This document shows, in pieces, positions 41,217-49,446 of a stretch of 64,000 nucleotides of DNA (position 1 is the first letter of the stretch; each line of letters starts with the position of its first letter). Position numbers and translations under genes: made by a program. The DNA is from Limnohabitans sp. MMS-10A-178 (lineage in GTDB: Bacteria > Pseudomonadota > Gammaproteobacteria > Burkholderiales > Burkholderiaceae_C): contig NZ_NERY01000001.1 of NCBI RefSeq assembly GCF_003063375.1, positions 1,302,001 through 1,366,000 of the forward strand, read 5' to 3'. The notes under the pieces were generated by a model, which was not told the DNA's origin, did not search any database, and was given only the letters and a program-made list of their open reading frames with translations.

Positions 41217-41696
41217 ATGATCAAAATTCGTCTGGTCCTTTTTGCCTTTCTAGCAGTAGTTTCCTTACATTCATTTGCTGCAGACATCAAAAGTGAACTT
41301 AAGGAAGTCATCCTAGCCAATCAAAATTCAGTTATTGAAAGCAATTTAAAGACTTTCTTAGCCACCTCTGCGCCAGATATCAATATCGTTGACGAATTTC
41401 CCCCTTTCGTTTGGAACGGTAAGGATGCAGCAGCTAGATACTTTAAAGACTTTCAAGACTTGTTAACAAAATTCAAGGTATCGGACTACAAATTAGATCT
41501 CAAGGATCCTACATTTATTGAACAAGATAAGAATGTTGCTTACGCTGTATTTCCAGTTTCTGTTTCCTATAAAGTAGGAAATGTGAAGGCACATACTGAT
41601 ACTGGTTATCAAGCTGTAGTTTTCAAAAAGGCAACAAGCGGCAAATGGTTAATTGAAAGCTCCACCTGGGCAGTTAGCAACAAGACCATTAAGTGA
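41217..41696 (+). CDS. Secreted NTF2-like (SnoaL/DUF4440-type) protein
   Basis: A 159-residue protein with a signal peptide (to about residue 22, FAAD) and a cone-shaped NTF2-like domain: an N-terminal helix pair, WNGKDAAARYF, and closing strands ending in GKWLIESSTWAV. The fold serves many small enzymes and binding proteins, so activity cannot be told. TAATGGAG lies 8 bp before the ATG. Single-gene module followed by box A. Confidence 0.82.
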   Translation: MIKIRLVLFAFLAVVSLHSFAADIKSELKEVILANQNSVIESNLKTFLATSAPDINIVDEFPPFVWNGKDAAARYFKDFQDLLTKFKVSDYKLDLKDPTFIEQDKNVAYAVFPVSVSYKVGNVKAHTDTGYQAVVFKKATSGKWLIESSTWAVSNKTIK

Positions 41697-41715
41697 GTGT
41701 TGATCTGCGTGGTAA

Positions 41716-41740
41716 TTTTGTTGAATCGAGTTTGGGTCAA
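41716..41740 (+). repeat. Cassette-type repeat, partial box A
   Basis: TTTTGTTGAATCGAGTTTGGG, a shortened box A 20 bp after the NTF2-like stop and before the ppk2 3' end. Confidence 0.7.
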
Positions 41741-41800
41741 TCGGAGCCGTCAAGATCGACATGTCGATCTTGACCTCGAACCTCAACAATAAAAGTGGGT

Positions 41801-42712
41801 TTAGTACTTCTCGGGAACCAACATGTCAGCCGGAACAGGGTGACGAATGTAATCAGGATTGCGAACACGTGCGGGCAACTCGATGCCTGCATGTTCGACT
41901 TCATGGTAAGGAAACTGGTTTAACAGATGGTCGATACAGTTTAAGCGAGCACGCTTTTTATCGACAGCTTGAACCACCCACCATGGCGCTTCTGGAATGT
42001 GCGTACGCTCAATCATGGTTTCTTTGGCGCGCGTGTAATCTTCCCATCTCCGGCGACTCTCTAAGTCCATGGGGCTAAGCTTCCACTGCTTCAGGGGGTC
42101 GTGAATGCGGCCCATGAATCGTGCATGTTGTTCATCATCGGTAATAGAAAACCAATACTTAATGAGTTTGATGCCGCTTCTGCCAAGCATTTTTTCAAAC
42201 TCGGGCACGGATCTAAAGAACTCTTCGTATTCGTCTTCAGAGCAAAATCCCATGACTTTTTCGACACCAGCACGGTTGTACCAACTGCGGTCAAACAAGA
42301 CAATTTCACCGGCGGCAGGCAGGTGCGAGACATAGCGTTGGAAGTACCACTGCGTGCGCTCGCGATCATTAGGTGCGGGGAGGGCTGCAACACGGCAAAC
42401 ACGTGGGTTAAGGCGTTGGGTGATGCGCTTGATCACGCCACCTTTGCCCGCAGCATCACGGCCTTCAAACAAAATGACTACCTTCTGCTTATGGGCCAAC
42501 ACCCAATCCTGCAACTTGACCAACTCGCCTTGAAGACGCAGCAGTTCACGGAAATAATTTGCGCGTGCGGCTTTTTCTTCAGCAGAGGCTAAGGGGTCAT
42601 TTTCATCCACGCCATCTTCCATAGACATTTCAAGCTCTTCGTCAATGGAGTCCAAAATATCTTCACGAATTTTGCGAAGTTGTTCGGCATCTAGCTGTTG
42701 TGATTCGTTCAT
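41801..42712 (-). CDS. ppk2: Polyphosphate kinase 2 family protein
   Basis: PPK2, which transfers phosphate between polyphosphate and nucleotides, 303 residues. The Walker A is FEGRDAAGKGG (about residue 85), the Walker B / lid segment is LFDRSWYNRAGVE, with family segments ALPAPNDRERTQWYFQRY and KYWFSITDDEQ. The N-terminus is acidic. The size suggests a class I enzyme; GDP versus ADP preference is not decided. A housekeeping-like gene sitting alone between repeats at 41716 and 42809. Confidence 0.92.
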   Translation of the reverse strand: MNESQQLDAEQLRKIREDILDSIDEELEMSMEDGVDENDPLASAEEKAARANYFRELLRLQGELVKLQDWVLAHKQKVVILFEGRDAAGKGGVIKRITQRLNPRVCRVAALPAPNDRERTQWYFQRYVSHLPAAGEIVLFDRSWYNRAGVEKVMGFCSEDEYEEFFRSVPEFEKMLGRSGIKLIKYWFSITDDEQHARFMGRIHDPLKQWKLSPMDLESRRRWEDYTRAKETMIERTHIPEAPWWVVQAVDKKRARLNCIDHLLNQFPYHEVEHAGIELPARVRNPDYIRHPVPADMLVPEKY

Positions 42713-42808
42713 GGCTTATATTCCTTTGCTAGCATCATCAACGCTGTAAATTGCAAATTTATGACTTTTTTCAAGGCATTCCCTCCTCAGATTGCTTGAG
42801 ATTCTACT

Positions 42809-42913
42809 GATGCGTAGGAGTTGCTAAGGCAGGTTTAATTTAGGCGTGCCTACCGTGCTCGTGGCTTGATGTGGAGATCCAGTGTCGTGTTACACGACAG
42901 TTGGTGGCGGTGT
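42809..42913 (+). repeat. Cassette-type repeat, box B
   Basis: Box B with CTACCGTGCTCGTGGCTTGA, GTGGAGATCC and a perfect 7-bp hairpin TGTCGTG-TTA-CACGACA. Upstream of ppk2 on the opposite strand sense. Confidence 0.92.
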
Positions 42914-42918
42914 GGGGA

Positions 42919-42936
42919 TGTCCTTTTAAAGGACAA
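42919..42936. repeat. Palindrome C after box B
   Basis: TGTCCTTTTAAAGGACAA, the same palindrome in the same position after box B as at 36351. Confidence 0.88.
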
Positions 42937-42976
42937 ACTCGAGTGAGCGGATTGGCTTTCTAATCAGGTAGCTGAC

Positions 42977-43189
42977 TTAATTTTCTGACTTGACCAGTAC
43001 CAGTGCTTGCAAAGCAGCATCGAAGACCTTTGCTTTGCCCATGTAGTACCTGTCAAGACGCCATTCCTGCAAGACTTCCATAGCCAATTGAAATTCATTT
43101 GCGTCTAATAAGTAGAGATCCTTAAGTGAAAAGTCCGCTTCTTCCGCCTTTGGTTCTAGGGGACGATTACCAGTTGATGTGGTCTGCAA
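42977..43189 (-). CDS. Small hypothetical protein between two repeats
   Basis: A 70-residue frame with no recognised family. It has an acidic N-terminal half (EPKAEEADFSLKDLYLLDANE) and an amphipathic helix (EFQLAMEVLQEWRLDRYY). Its predicted start codon and first five codons lie within the box B copy at 43173, so the true start or original N-terminus may have been replaced by repeat sequence. Could be a remnant of a larger gene. Low to moderate support. Confidence 0.5.
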   Translation of the reverse strand: MQTTSTGNRPLEPKAEEADFSLKDLYLLDANEFQLAMEVLQEWRLDRYYMGKAKVFDAALQALVLVKSEN

Positions 43190-43217
43190 GTGTCTTTTAT
43201 CACGACAGTTGGTGGTG
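43173..43217 (+). repeat. Cassette-type repeat, 3' half of box B
   Basis: GATGTGGTCTGCAAGTGTC then the diverged hairpin TGTCTTTTATCACGACA and GTTGGTGGTG. Only the 3' half of B is left; the 5' side is the small hypothetical frame. Confidence 0.88.
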
Positions 43218-43236
43218 TTGTCCTTTTAAAGGACAA
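43218..43236. repeat. Palindrome C after box B
   Basis: TTGTCCTTTTAAAGGACAA, complete. About 50 bp further lies the broken end of the ABC permease fragment. Confidence 0.9.
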
Positions 43237-43286
43237 ACGATGTTACCGCCGACACCAAATTGACCAATGGTTTTCTGCACACCTGG

Positions 43287-43391
43287 TCAAATGGACATCG
43301 GCGTCAATGCCAAAACAGAGAACAACACCAAGCTGATGCCCAAAAGACTGGGCATGGCGATCATCAATCGCCGAAGAATATAACGGAACAT
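43287..43391 (-). pseudogene. N-terminal stub of a DppB-type ABC transporter permease
   Basis: A 34-codon frame on the minus strand, starting 8 bp after the stop of the solute-binding protein gene. It begins MFRYILRRLMIAMPSLLGIS, the typical first membrane helix of peptide/nickel permeases (DppB/OppB), continues to ALTP and then runs into a stop. The rest of the permease and the remaining operon are missing, replaced by repeat C and box B DNA. This shows that a transport operon was cut off here. Confidence 0.85.
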
Positions 43392-43399
43392 AGAAATGC

Positions 43400-45208
43400 T
43401 TAAGTGGTCTTGTACCAGTCTTTCAAAAGCCACAAGTCATTGTCCCAGCCCGACAAAGGCGCAACCAAGTTGTTGACTGCGGCTGAAATACTGGGGCGGA
43501 AAACCACGGGAATGATTGCAATGTCGTTGATGGGCATGTCGTTCATCCTGACAAACAAAGCTGCACGTTTCACGGGGTCCATTTCAGATCGGGCTGCCAA
43601 ATAAGCCTTGTCGTATTCGGGGTTGCTGTAGCGCGTGGAATTTCGACCCAGCCATTTGTTGGCTTTGCTGGCAAACTCAGTGCTCAGATACTGATCCATT
43701 ATTCCCTCTGGATCAGGCTGAAGCATGGTGGTGGTGAACATTTGCATGTCTGCATACAGCTTGGTGTAGGTGTCTGTATTGGCTGGGTCAGACGAGAAGT
43801 AGACCGATCCAGGCACCGATTTCAATTCCATGTCAATGCCAGCCTTTTGCGCAGCTTGCTTGATAATTTGTTGCGTTTTTTGACGCGGCCCATTGATCGA
43901 AGTTTGGAAAACCAATTTCAGTTTTTTGCCACCTTTTTCACGGATGCCATCGGCACCTTTTTTCCAACCAGCTGCCTCTAAGACCTGAGCTGCCTTTTCT
44001 GGGTTGAACTCGTATTTTGTGTTTTTAGAGACAAAGCGCTGTGGGTTGTTCAGGAAGTTGGCCGTTGCAATACCTGTTCGGCCGTAGATGAACTTTTGCA
44101 CCCCGTCGCGATCGACACACAAACTGATGGCTTGGCGAACCGCAAATTCCGACAAAATGGGGTGCTTGGATTTGGGATTTGAACGCTCGCCATCTGTTTC
44201 AGTCCAAGGGTCTGCCATGTTCAGTTGAATGAACTCAATGTTGCCGCCAGACACAATATTTATTTTGCCTTTGCGGCCTTGCTCTAATCGAATGAGAAGT
44301 TCGTCTTCGACTTGCAAATTCCAAGCGTAATCGTATTCCCCCGTTTGCAACACAGCGCGGGCAGCAGACACGGCATCACCGCCGCCCTTCATTTCGATGC
44401 TGTCAAAGTAAGGGCGATTGGCTTCGTGGTAATTGTTGTTGATGACACCGCGCAGCATGTCACCCGGTTTGAAATCGGCAAACTTGTAGGGCCCAGTACC
44501 AACGGGCTTGAGGTTGGCAGGTGCATCGCGAGAAGTAGCGCCTTTGTAAGCTTCAAAAATGTGCTTCGGAATGATCATGCCAGCAGCGCTGACCAAAGGA
44601 TCTGCCCAAAATGGCGAAGGCTTTTGGTACTCAACCCTGACGGTATGGCTGTCTACTTTGGTGACCTTCACATTTTTGTAAGAGCCACTGGTGATAGCAG
44701 AAGTTGTAGGATCGGCCGCATAAGCAGCTGTGAAAACAACGTCATCGGCCGTGAATGCAACACCGTCGTGCCATTGAACATTCCTTTTGAGCTTCCAAGT
44801 AATTGATTTTCCATCCCTTGACACGCCACCATTGGCCAAAGTGGGCACTTCTGCCGTCAAGATGGGAATTAGGTTGCCATCTGCATCCCACGCACCCAAA
44901 GGTTCATAGAAAATACGTGAGCCTTCTTGGTCTTTGTTACCACTGGCGAAGTGGGGCTGAAGCAAAGTAGCACCCTGCCACCAGAGTAATTTAAGGGTAC
45001 CACCACCGCCACGTTTGGTGGGCTTATATGTAGAAGCAGTTTGTGCTTGGGCCAAACCTGAAGTGAGCAGCATTTGAGCTGCCATAGGTACAGTTAATCC
45101 AGCGCCAATCATGGTGCGAATGAACTGTTTGCGGCTGATGCTATTGTCGCGAACTTTATCGATCAGATCGCGAATTTCACTTTCATTTATAGAGTTCTCA
45201 TGAGTCAT
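43400..45208 (-). CDS. Family 5 peptide-type ABC transporter substrate-binding protein
   Basis: A 602-residue extracytoplasmic solute-binding protein (SBP_bac_5) for peptides, opines or similar. The N-terminal 55 residues look like a long Tat-type leader: SRKQFIRTMIGAGL followed by a hydrophobic stretch ending GLAQA. Domain segments typical of the family include WHDGVAFTADDVVFT and PKHIFEAY. Downstream only a permease stub remains, so the receptor has lost its own transporter; it may serve another system or be nonfunctional. The reading frame itself is intact. Confidence 0.92.
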   Translation of the reverse strand: MTHENSINESEIRDLIDKVRDNSISRKQFIRTMIGAGLTVPMAAQMLLTSGLAQAQTASTYKPTKRGGGGTLKLLWWQGATLLQPHFASGNKDQEGSRIFYEPLGAWDADGNLIPILTAEVPTLANGGVSRDGKSITWKLKRNVQWHDGVAFTADDVVFTAAYAADPTTSAITSGSYKNVKVTKVDSHTVRVEYQKPSPFWADPLVSAAGMIIPKHIFEAYKGATSRDAPANLKPVGTGPYKFADFKPGDMLRGVINNNYHEANRPYFDSIEMKGGGDAVSAARAVLQTGEYDYAWNLQVEDELLIRLEQGRKGKINIVSGGNIEFIQLNMADPWTETDGERSNPKSKHPILSEFAVRQAISLCVDRDGVQKFIYGRTGIATANFLNNPQRFVSKNTKYEFNPEKAAQVLEAAGWKKGADGIREKGGKKLKLVFQTSINGPRQKTQQIIKQAAQKAGIDMELKSVPGSVYFSSDPANTDTYTKLYADMQMFTTTMLQPDPEGIMDQYLSTEFASKANKWLGRNSTRYSNPEYDKAYLAARSEMDPVKRAALFVRMNDMPINDIAIIPVVFRPSISAAVNNLVAPLSGWDNDLWLLKDWYKTT

Positions 45209-45377
45209 TTGAATTCCTAAATAAAAACTACATAGGTTTTAAAAAACGTTGAAACTTTGTTTTAACCGTATGCCTCTTCCTAAGGTACTTTTGTATTGCC
45301 TCATTGCTAAGCGTTGACCCTTTTTCAATAGGTGAAAAATCATGCCGGATTTTTTATACTTTTAAATGGTTAGATTT

Positions 45378-45460
45378 TTAGGGTCAGGGTCAGTTTCTAC
45401 GGGACTACCGGGCTCGTGGATTGATGTGGCCGGCAAGTGTCGTGTTACACGACAGCTTGC
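45378..45460 (+). repeat. Cassette-type repeat, box B
   Basis: GGGTCAGTTTCTACGGGACT, then ACCGGGCTCGTGGATTGA and the perfect hairpin TGTCGTGTTACACGACA. No box A. The region 45209-45494 holds no other gene. Confidence 0.9.
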
Positions 45461-45494
45461 CTTATTTAAATTTAGTTCAAAGAATACAAGAAAG

Positions 45495-45824
45495 TTATTT
45501 GTTGGGTGCCTTGTATTTGGCAGCTTTGGCTGCAGCATTTGTCATAGCTGTTTTCATTGCTTTAGTTGAAATCAATTCTTCTACATTGATTTCCGTGAAT
45601 GCACCGCTAGCCATGGTGATCATTTGCGCTTCCGTAACTTGCTCAGCAGTTCCTTCTACCAAGCACACGATACTACCGCTTGAGATAGAGAAAAATATGT
45701 CATGAGTTTTCAGCCCTAAAGATTTGAAGAGAGCTTTAGCAGCCTCACCTCTATCACTTGGTGAAGCAAGCATTCCTTGAAAAGCAGTAGATGTGTAGCC
45801 TGAACGAACTAGATACAAAGCCAT
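45495..45824 (-). CDS. GYD domain protein
   Basis: A 109-residue protein with a GYD domain (dimeric alpha/beta barrel): MALYLVRSGYTSTAFQGML start, and IVCLVEGTAEQVTEAQMI. An alanine/lysine-rich C-terminus follows. Function unknown. 15 bp downstream of a NIPSNAP/EthD-like gene, so a two-gene operon of dimeric-barrel proteins. Its stop is near box B at 45378. Confidence 0.85.
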   Translation of the reverse strand: MALYLVRSGYTSTAFQGMLASPSDRGEAAKALFKSLGLKTHDIFFSISSGSIVCLVEGTAEQVTEAQMITMASGAFTEINVEELISTKAMKTAMTNAAAKAAKYKAPNK

Positions 45825-45839
45825 GATGCTTCTCCTTTG

Positions 45840-46151
45840 TTAAATGGGCAGCTGGCGTGCCAAATTGCTTCTGACCCAACTGCTCAAACCACTGGCAGTT
45901 CCCCTTACTTGCCATTCTTGAAATGCAGGGTCTGCATACAAAGCATCAGTGCATTTTCCATAGGCTTCAAAGCTTTCGTAGCGAGCTGAAAAAACCATAT
46001 TGCCAACTTCTCCAGCCGAAACAGCCCAGATGGAAACCTCAGCGCCATGCTTTCGCCAGAGGGCTGCACTTTCTGCCACCAACGCCATTAACTTGGTCAT
46101 ATCTGCGCCTGGGTTCGGCTTGAAAACTACTTGTGAAATCATTTGAGCCAT
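45840..46151 (-). CDS. Dimeric alpha/beta-barrel protein (NIPSNAP/EthD-like)
   Basis: A 103-residue small barrel protein: FKPNPGADMTKLMALVAES, a central SIWAVSAGEVGNMVFSARY strand pair, then a helix (YGKCTDALYADPAFQEW). This layout matches NIPSNAP/EthD/ABM-type proteins. First gene of a pair with the GYD gene. Substrate unknown. An AGGATTTC-like site precedes the ATG. Confidence 0.72.
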   Translation of the reverse strand: MAQMISQVVFKPNPGADMTKLMALVAESAALWRKHGAEVSIWAVSAGEVGNMVFSARYESFEAYGKCTDALYADPAFQEWQVRGTASGLSSWVRSNLARQLPI

Positions 46152-46334
46152 TTTGAAATCCTAAAGTTAATAAACTGCACCTCGATATGAAGTACAGGAT
46201 TAAATCTAACGCCAGAGATTTACAAATGAAATAGCATAAGTAGAAAGATTCGTTGGGGTTTACCCAAGCGTTAAGTCTTGATGTGCTTGTTTTGTAATAG
46301 ATTAGAAATAATCAACACAATCAACCCGTGGGTT

Positions 46335-46499
46335 GTTAGAATTTTTGAACAAAGTTTGTGAACTTGGTTTTGCTTTGGCTTCCGTCGTATTGGGGCGGTG
46401 CGTATGAATCGTTCTGTCAGGTTCGGCTTCGGCGGGGCTACCGTGCTCGTGGCTTGTCGTGGAGATCAGGTGTCGTTTAACACGACAGTTGATGTGTGG
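46335..46499 (+). repeat. Cassette-type repeat, full A+B unit
   Basis: GTTAGAATTTTTGAACAAAGTTTG, a 45-bp middle, then box B with CTACCGTGCTCGTGGCTTG and hairpin TGTCGTTTAACACGACA. It aligns without gaps to the copy at 34805. The stretch 46152-46334 shows no gene. Confidence 0.92.
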
Positions 46500-46629
46500 A
46501 TGGCGCCTTTGATGTTTTACATACAAATTTGACTCTAATGCCATCCGAAAATTTCGGACGCCGCGTTTGTCACAAATAGTACACCTTAGACCGTCAACAT
46601 ACTTTGACTACAACAGGAGACTATTTACT

Positions 46630-48000
46630 ATGCTTAATTTCAAAACCCTTGTTCGCTGGATCCCTTTGGCGGGCGCAGCTTCTTTAGCTGTTGCCTTAAC
46701 CGGTTGCGGAGGAAGCAGTCCGCAAGTCACAAATTTCTCTGAGGCCACTTTTCAAAATGGATTGGCCCTCGCTGGCGATGCAGTAGATTTGTCAACTGGC
46801 ACAGCGGCTGATCGCCGCTTGGGATATTTCTCCGACATCTACTACGATGCAACTCGCAAAGAGTGGTGGGGTTTGTCGGATAGAGGGCCTGGTGGTGGCT
46901 TGTTAAATTATGAAACACGTGTGCAACGCTTTGAAGTTGATATCAGTGCTACCGGTTCAATCAGCAACTTCCGTGTCGTTGAGACCGTTAAGTTTATGCG
47001 CGGAACTCAGCCTTTCAATGGCATTGCACCCAGCCCAACCACTGCATTGGGCAATGCCTTCGATCCTGAGGGCATTGTCATCAACCCCAAAAATGGCAAC
47101 TTGCTGGTGTCCGACGAATACGGCCCTTCTCTTTATGAATTTACCCGTGCCGGTCAGTTCGTTCGCGCCTTCACAACTCCCGCAGGCTTGATCCCTCGCA
47201 CTGCAGCGACAGGCGTTGCAAACTTCGCTGCCGACACAGGTAATACCGCTGGCAAACGTACCAACAGGGGCTTTGAAGGCTTGGCCATAAGCCCTGATGG
47301 TCTGTTTGTTTACGCGATGTTACAAAGCGCGATGTTGAACGAAGGCGGCGGAAATGGGGTTCACAATCGCATTGTTAAATTTGACGCAAGCACCGGTACC
47401 GCTGTAGCGCAGTATGCATACCGTATGAAACGCTCAGGTGAGGGGCAGGGCATTTCGGCCTTGATGGCCTTAGGCAATGACAAGTTTTTAGTGCTTGAGC
47501 GAAACAACCGGGGTATTGGAGCAGGGGCTGCCTTGGCCACCGCCGACAAAGAGGTTTATCAAATCGACCTGGCTGGCGCAGTAGACGTTACCAACACCAT
47601 GTTGCCTACTACGGATGTGTTTGCAGGTGCGGTAGTTAAAGGTGACAAGGTAATGGACTTGGCTACCAACACTTTGACAGCCATAGGCAACAAGTCTCCA
47701 GAAAAATGGGAAGGCCTTGCTATTGGCCCGCAACTGGCAAATGGCAGCTATGTGGTGTTGGTTGGAACTGATAACGACTACAGCGTGACTCAGACCAGCA
47801 GTGGCACTCAATACGATGTATTCTTCCGTTTTACAGATGCTGACCCTTACGCCTCCTCCATCCAGTGCCCGATTGGCACTAAGGTCAACTGCTTTAAGAC
47901 ATCTGATTCAACGCCAATAACTCTAACAAGTGAGTACGCGTTGATGCCAGGCATACTGTCTGCTTTTACCGCCAAGATTACGAATTACATCAAACCTTAA
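46630..48000 (+). CDS. Esterase-like activity of phytase family lipoprotein
   Basis: A 456-residue lipoprotein from the ATG at 46630, which has AGGAGA upstream; the frame is open from 46567. The lipobox is LTGC (about residue 28). The mature part is a six-bladed-type phytase-like/esterase-like domain: LGYFSDIYYDATRKEWWGLSDRGPGGG, DPEGIVINPKNGNLLVSDEYGPSLYEF, GFEGLAISPDGLFVYAMLQS. The family hydrolyses phosphate esters in some members. Outer-membrane or periplasmic location expected. It ends at the terminator at 48047. Confidence 0.9.
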   Translation: MLNFKTLVRWIPLAGAASLAVALTGCGGSSPQVTNFSEATFQNGLALAGDAVDLSTGTAADRRLGYFSDIYYDATRKEWWGLSDRGPGGGLLNYETRVQRFEVDISATGSISNFRVVETVKFMRGTQPFNGIAPSPTTALGNAFDPEGIVINPKNGNLLVSDEYGPSLYEFTRAGQFVRAFTTPAGLIPRTAATGVANFAADTGNTAGKRTNRGFEGLAISPDGLFVYAMLQSAMLNEGGGNGVHNRIVKFDASTGTAVAQYAYRMKRSGEGQGISALMALGNDKFLVLERNNRGIGAGAALATADKEVYQIDLAGAVDVTNTMLPTTDVFAGAVVKGDKVMDLATNTLTAIGNKSPEKWEGLAIGPQLANGSYVVLVGTDNDYSVTQTSSGTQYDVFFRFTDADPYASSIQCPIGTKVNCFKTSDSTPITLTSEYALMPGILSAFTAKITNYIKP

Positions 48001-48046
48001 CTAGACAAGCTACAGATCACTTTCTGTACCTTAGCCGATTGAAGAT

Positions 48047-48075
48047 GAACAAAGGCGCAATATGCGCCTTTGTTC
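48047..48075 (+). terminator. Hairpin terminator after the phytase-like gene
   Basis: GAACAAAGGCGC / GCGCCTTTGTTC, 12-bp stem, followed by TTTT. It matches the stem at 34652. The gap 48001-48327 holds this, box A at 48151 and the XRE promoter. Confidence 0.88.
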
Positions 48076-48150
48076 TTTTAAAAGGAATTATTTAGAAAAT
48101 TCATCACTCACAGGGTGTCCTAGATTTTGAGCAAACGATTTGGTGAAATT

Positions 48151-48180
48151 GTTAGAACTTTTGAATAAAGTTTGTGACCT
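48151..48180 (+). repeat. Cassette-type repeat, box A (variant before XRE copy 2)
   Basis: GTTAGAACTTTTGAATAAAG then TTTGTGACCT, identical over this stretch to the copy at 31582 before XRE copy 1. Confidence 0.9.
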
Positions 48181-48327
48181 TGTCAAACCATAGCGATGGG
48201 TTTGAACCTCAAAGTCTAAGCATTGTCAGCATCGTGCCGTGCCTATGCCGTGCCCAAGTCGCTACTTTGTCGCACACAATCATTAACCTTGCCATTAGAG
48301 TTCAAAGCACGGCAAAAGGAGTGATAA

Positions 48328-48798
48328 ATGCTAGTTCAAAAACTAAGACTACAACGTGGATGGTCTCAACAGCAGTTGGCTGAGTTGAGTGGATTGAATG
48401 TCCGCACCATTCAGCGTATTGAAAAGGGTCAAGAGCCTAGCGTGGAATCTTTGAAGTCTTTGGCTGCCGTGTTCAATTTGGATTTCTCAACACTCAAGGA
48501 GCAAGGTATGGACAACGTCATCAGTGAAACTCAAAGCGCAGAAGAGATTTTGGCTTTCAAGCAAGTTAGAAAACTAAAAGATTTCTACATTCACTTGGCG
48601 AACTATGTGTTGGTAATCGCGGTGCTCACGATCGTCAATGCGTTAACAACCCCTAATCGCTGGTGGGTTCAATGGGTCATTATGAGTTGGGGTGTTGGTG
48701 TATTCTTTCATTGGCTTCAGATTTCCGAGCGATTTAGCTTGTATGGATCCAAGTGGGAGAAAGAGCAGGTGGAAAAGCGTTTGGGACGGAAACTTTAA
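48328..48798 (+). CDS. XRE-family regulator with 2TM domain, copy 2
   Basis: The paralogue of the gene at 31758: the same 156 residues with ten differences, all after residue 55 and mostly in the 2TM part (for example IIGWGIGVFSHW becomes IMSWGVGVFFHW). The HTH is unchanged, so both copies probably bind the same DNA. The 150 bp before the gene and the flanking repeats are also conserved, so the whole unit was duplicated. AAAGGAG precedes the ATG. Confidence 0.88.
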   Translation: MLVQKLRLQRGWSQQQLAELSGLNVRTIQRIEKGQEPSVESLKSLAAVFNLDFSTLKEQGMDNVISETQSAEEILAFKQVRKLKDFYIHLANYVLVIAVLTIVNALTTPNRWWVQWVIMSWGVGVFFHWLQISERFSLYGSKWEKEQVEKRLGRKL

Positions 48799-48816
48799 GA
48801 TTGATACCAGCTTCAC

Positions 48817-48922
48817 AGAACTTCTGAACTAAGGTTGGGGTCTAGAAGGATGTCCTTAAAGAGGACAACCTGTGCGTAAGAATCGTTAAGTCAGGTTTGG
48901 TTTCGGCGGTTCTACAGTGCTT
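48817..48922 (+). repeat. Cassette-type repeat, A + C-like + 5' half of B
   Basis: AACTTCTGAACTAAGGTTGG, GTCTAGAAGG, a C-like hairpin TGTCCTTAAAGAGGACAAC, then B up to GCGGTTCTACAGTGC, where it stops. The 3' hairpin of B is missing; the NTF2-like gene follows. Confidence 0.9.
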
Positions 48923-48950
48923 TTTGAGGCTGCTCATATAATTTTTTACT

Positions 48951-49373
48951 ATGAATGATGCGCTACCTACAGACATACTGAACTTCTTTGCTAAATACAA
49001 AGAATCCTTCAATCAATTGGATGGCGTTGCTGTTGCTTCGCTTTATCGTGTTCCATCAGTCATCGTAGATGATGCGAGCTACACCATTTGGGATACACAC
49101 GAAAAAATTGAAAACAATATGATGGCTTTGTGCGAGATTTACAAACAGCATAAATTCCAACAAACAGATTTTCAAATCAATCAGTTCATATTACAAAACG
49201 AAAACTTTGCAGTTGTTGATATGCGATGGACAATTTCGCATACTGACTCAAGTCCGCCGAATGTGTTCAATACGACTTACAACATTCAAAAAATTGATGG
49301 TGAATGGAAAGTCAATCTTGTCACTGCCTATAGTGAGAAACGACTGAAGAAAATTGATTCAGTTCAGCGTTGA
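48951..49373 (+). CDS. NTF2-like (SnoaL-type) protein
   Basis: A 140-residue cytoplasmic NTF2-like protein (no signal peptide). Features: ILNFFAKYKESFNQLD helix, VPSVIVDDASYTIWDTHEKI strand-helix and a closing GEWKVNLVTAYS strand. Likely a small dimer; function unknown. No good ribosome-binding site is visible 5-10 bp before the ATG. It sits directly after a truncated repeat B, so its promoter may come from the junction. Confidence 0.78.
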   Translation: MNDALPTDILNFFAKYKESFNQLDGVAVASLYRVPSVIVDDASYTIWDTHEKIENNMMALCEIYKQHKFQQTDFQINQFILQNENFAVVDMRWTISHTDSSPPNVFNTTYNIQKIDGEWKVNLVTAYSEKRLKKIDSVQR

Positions 49374-49446
49374 AGCCGTGTTTATGAGCTTTAGCAAAAA
49401 GTGCAACTTAAACTGAATTCACATAGCAAGACACTTAGTAAATTAA

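Noticed and set aside
45366-45569. 67-codon plus-strand frame
   Set aside because: Translated box B followed by antisense of the GYD gene end; no independent support.
31758-48798. XRE-2TM genes as toxin-antitoxin systems
   Set aside because: No small partner gene lies beside either copy; the HTH is fused to a membrane domain, which is not an antitoxin layout I recognise.
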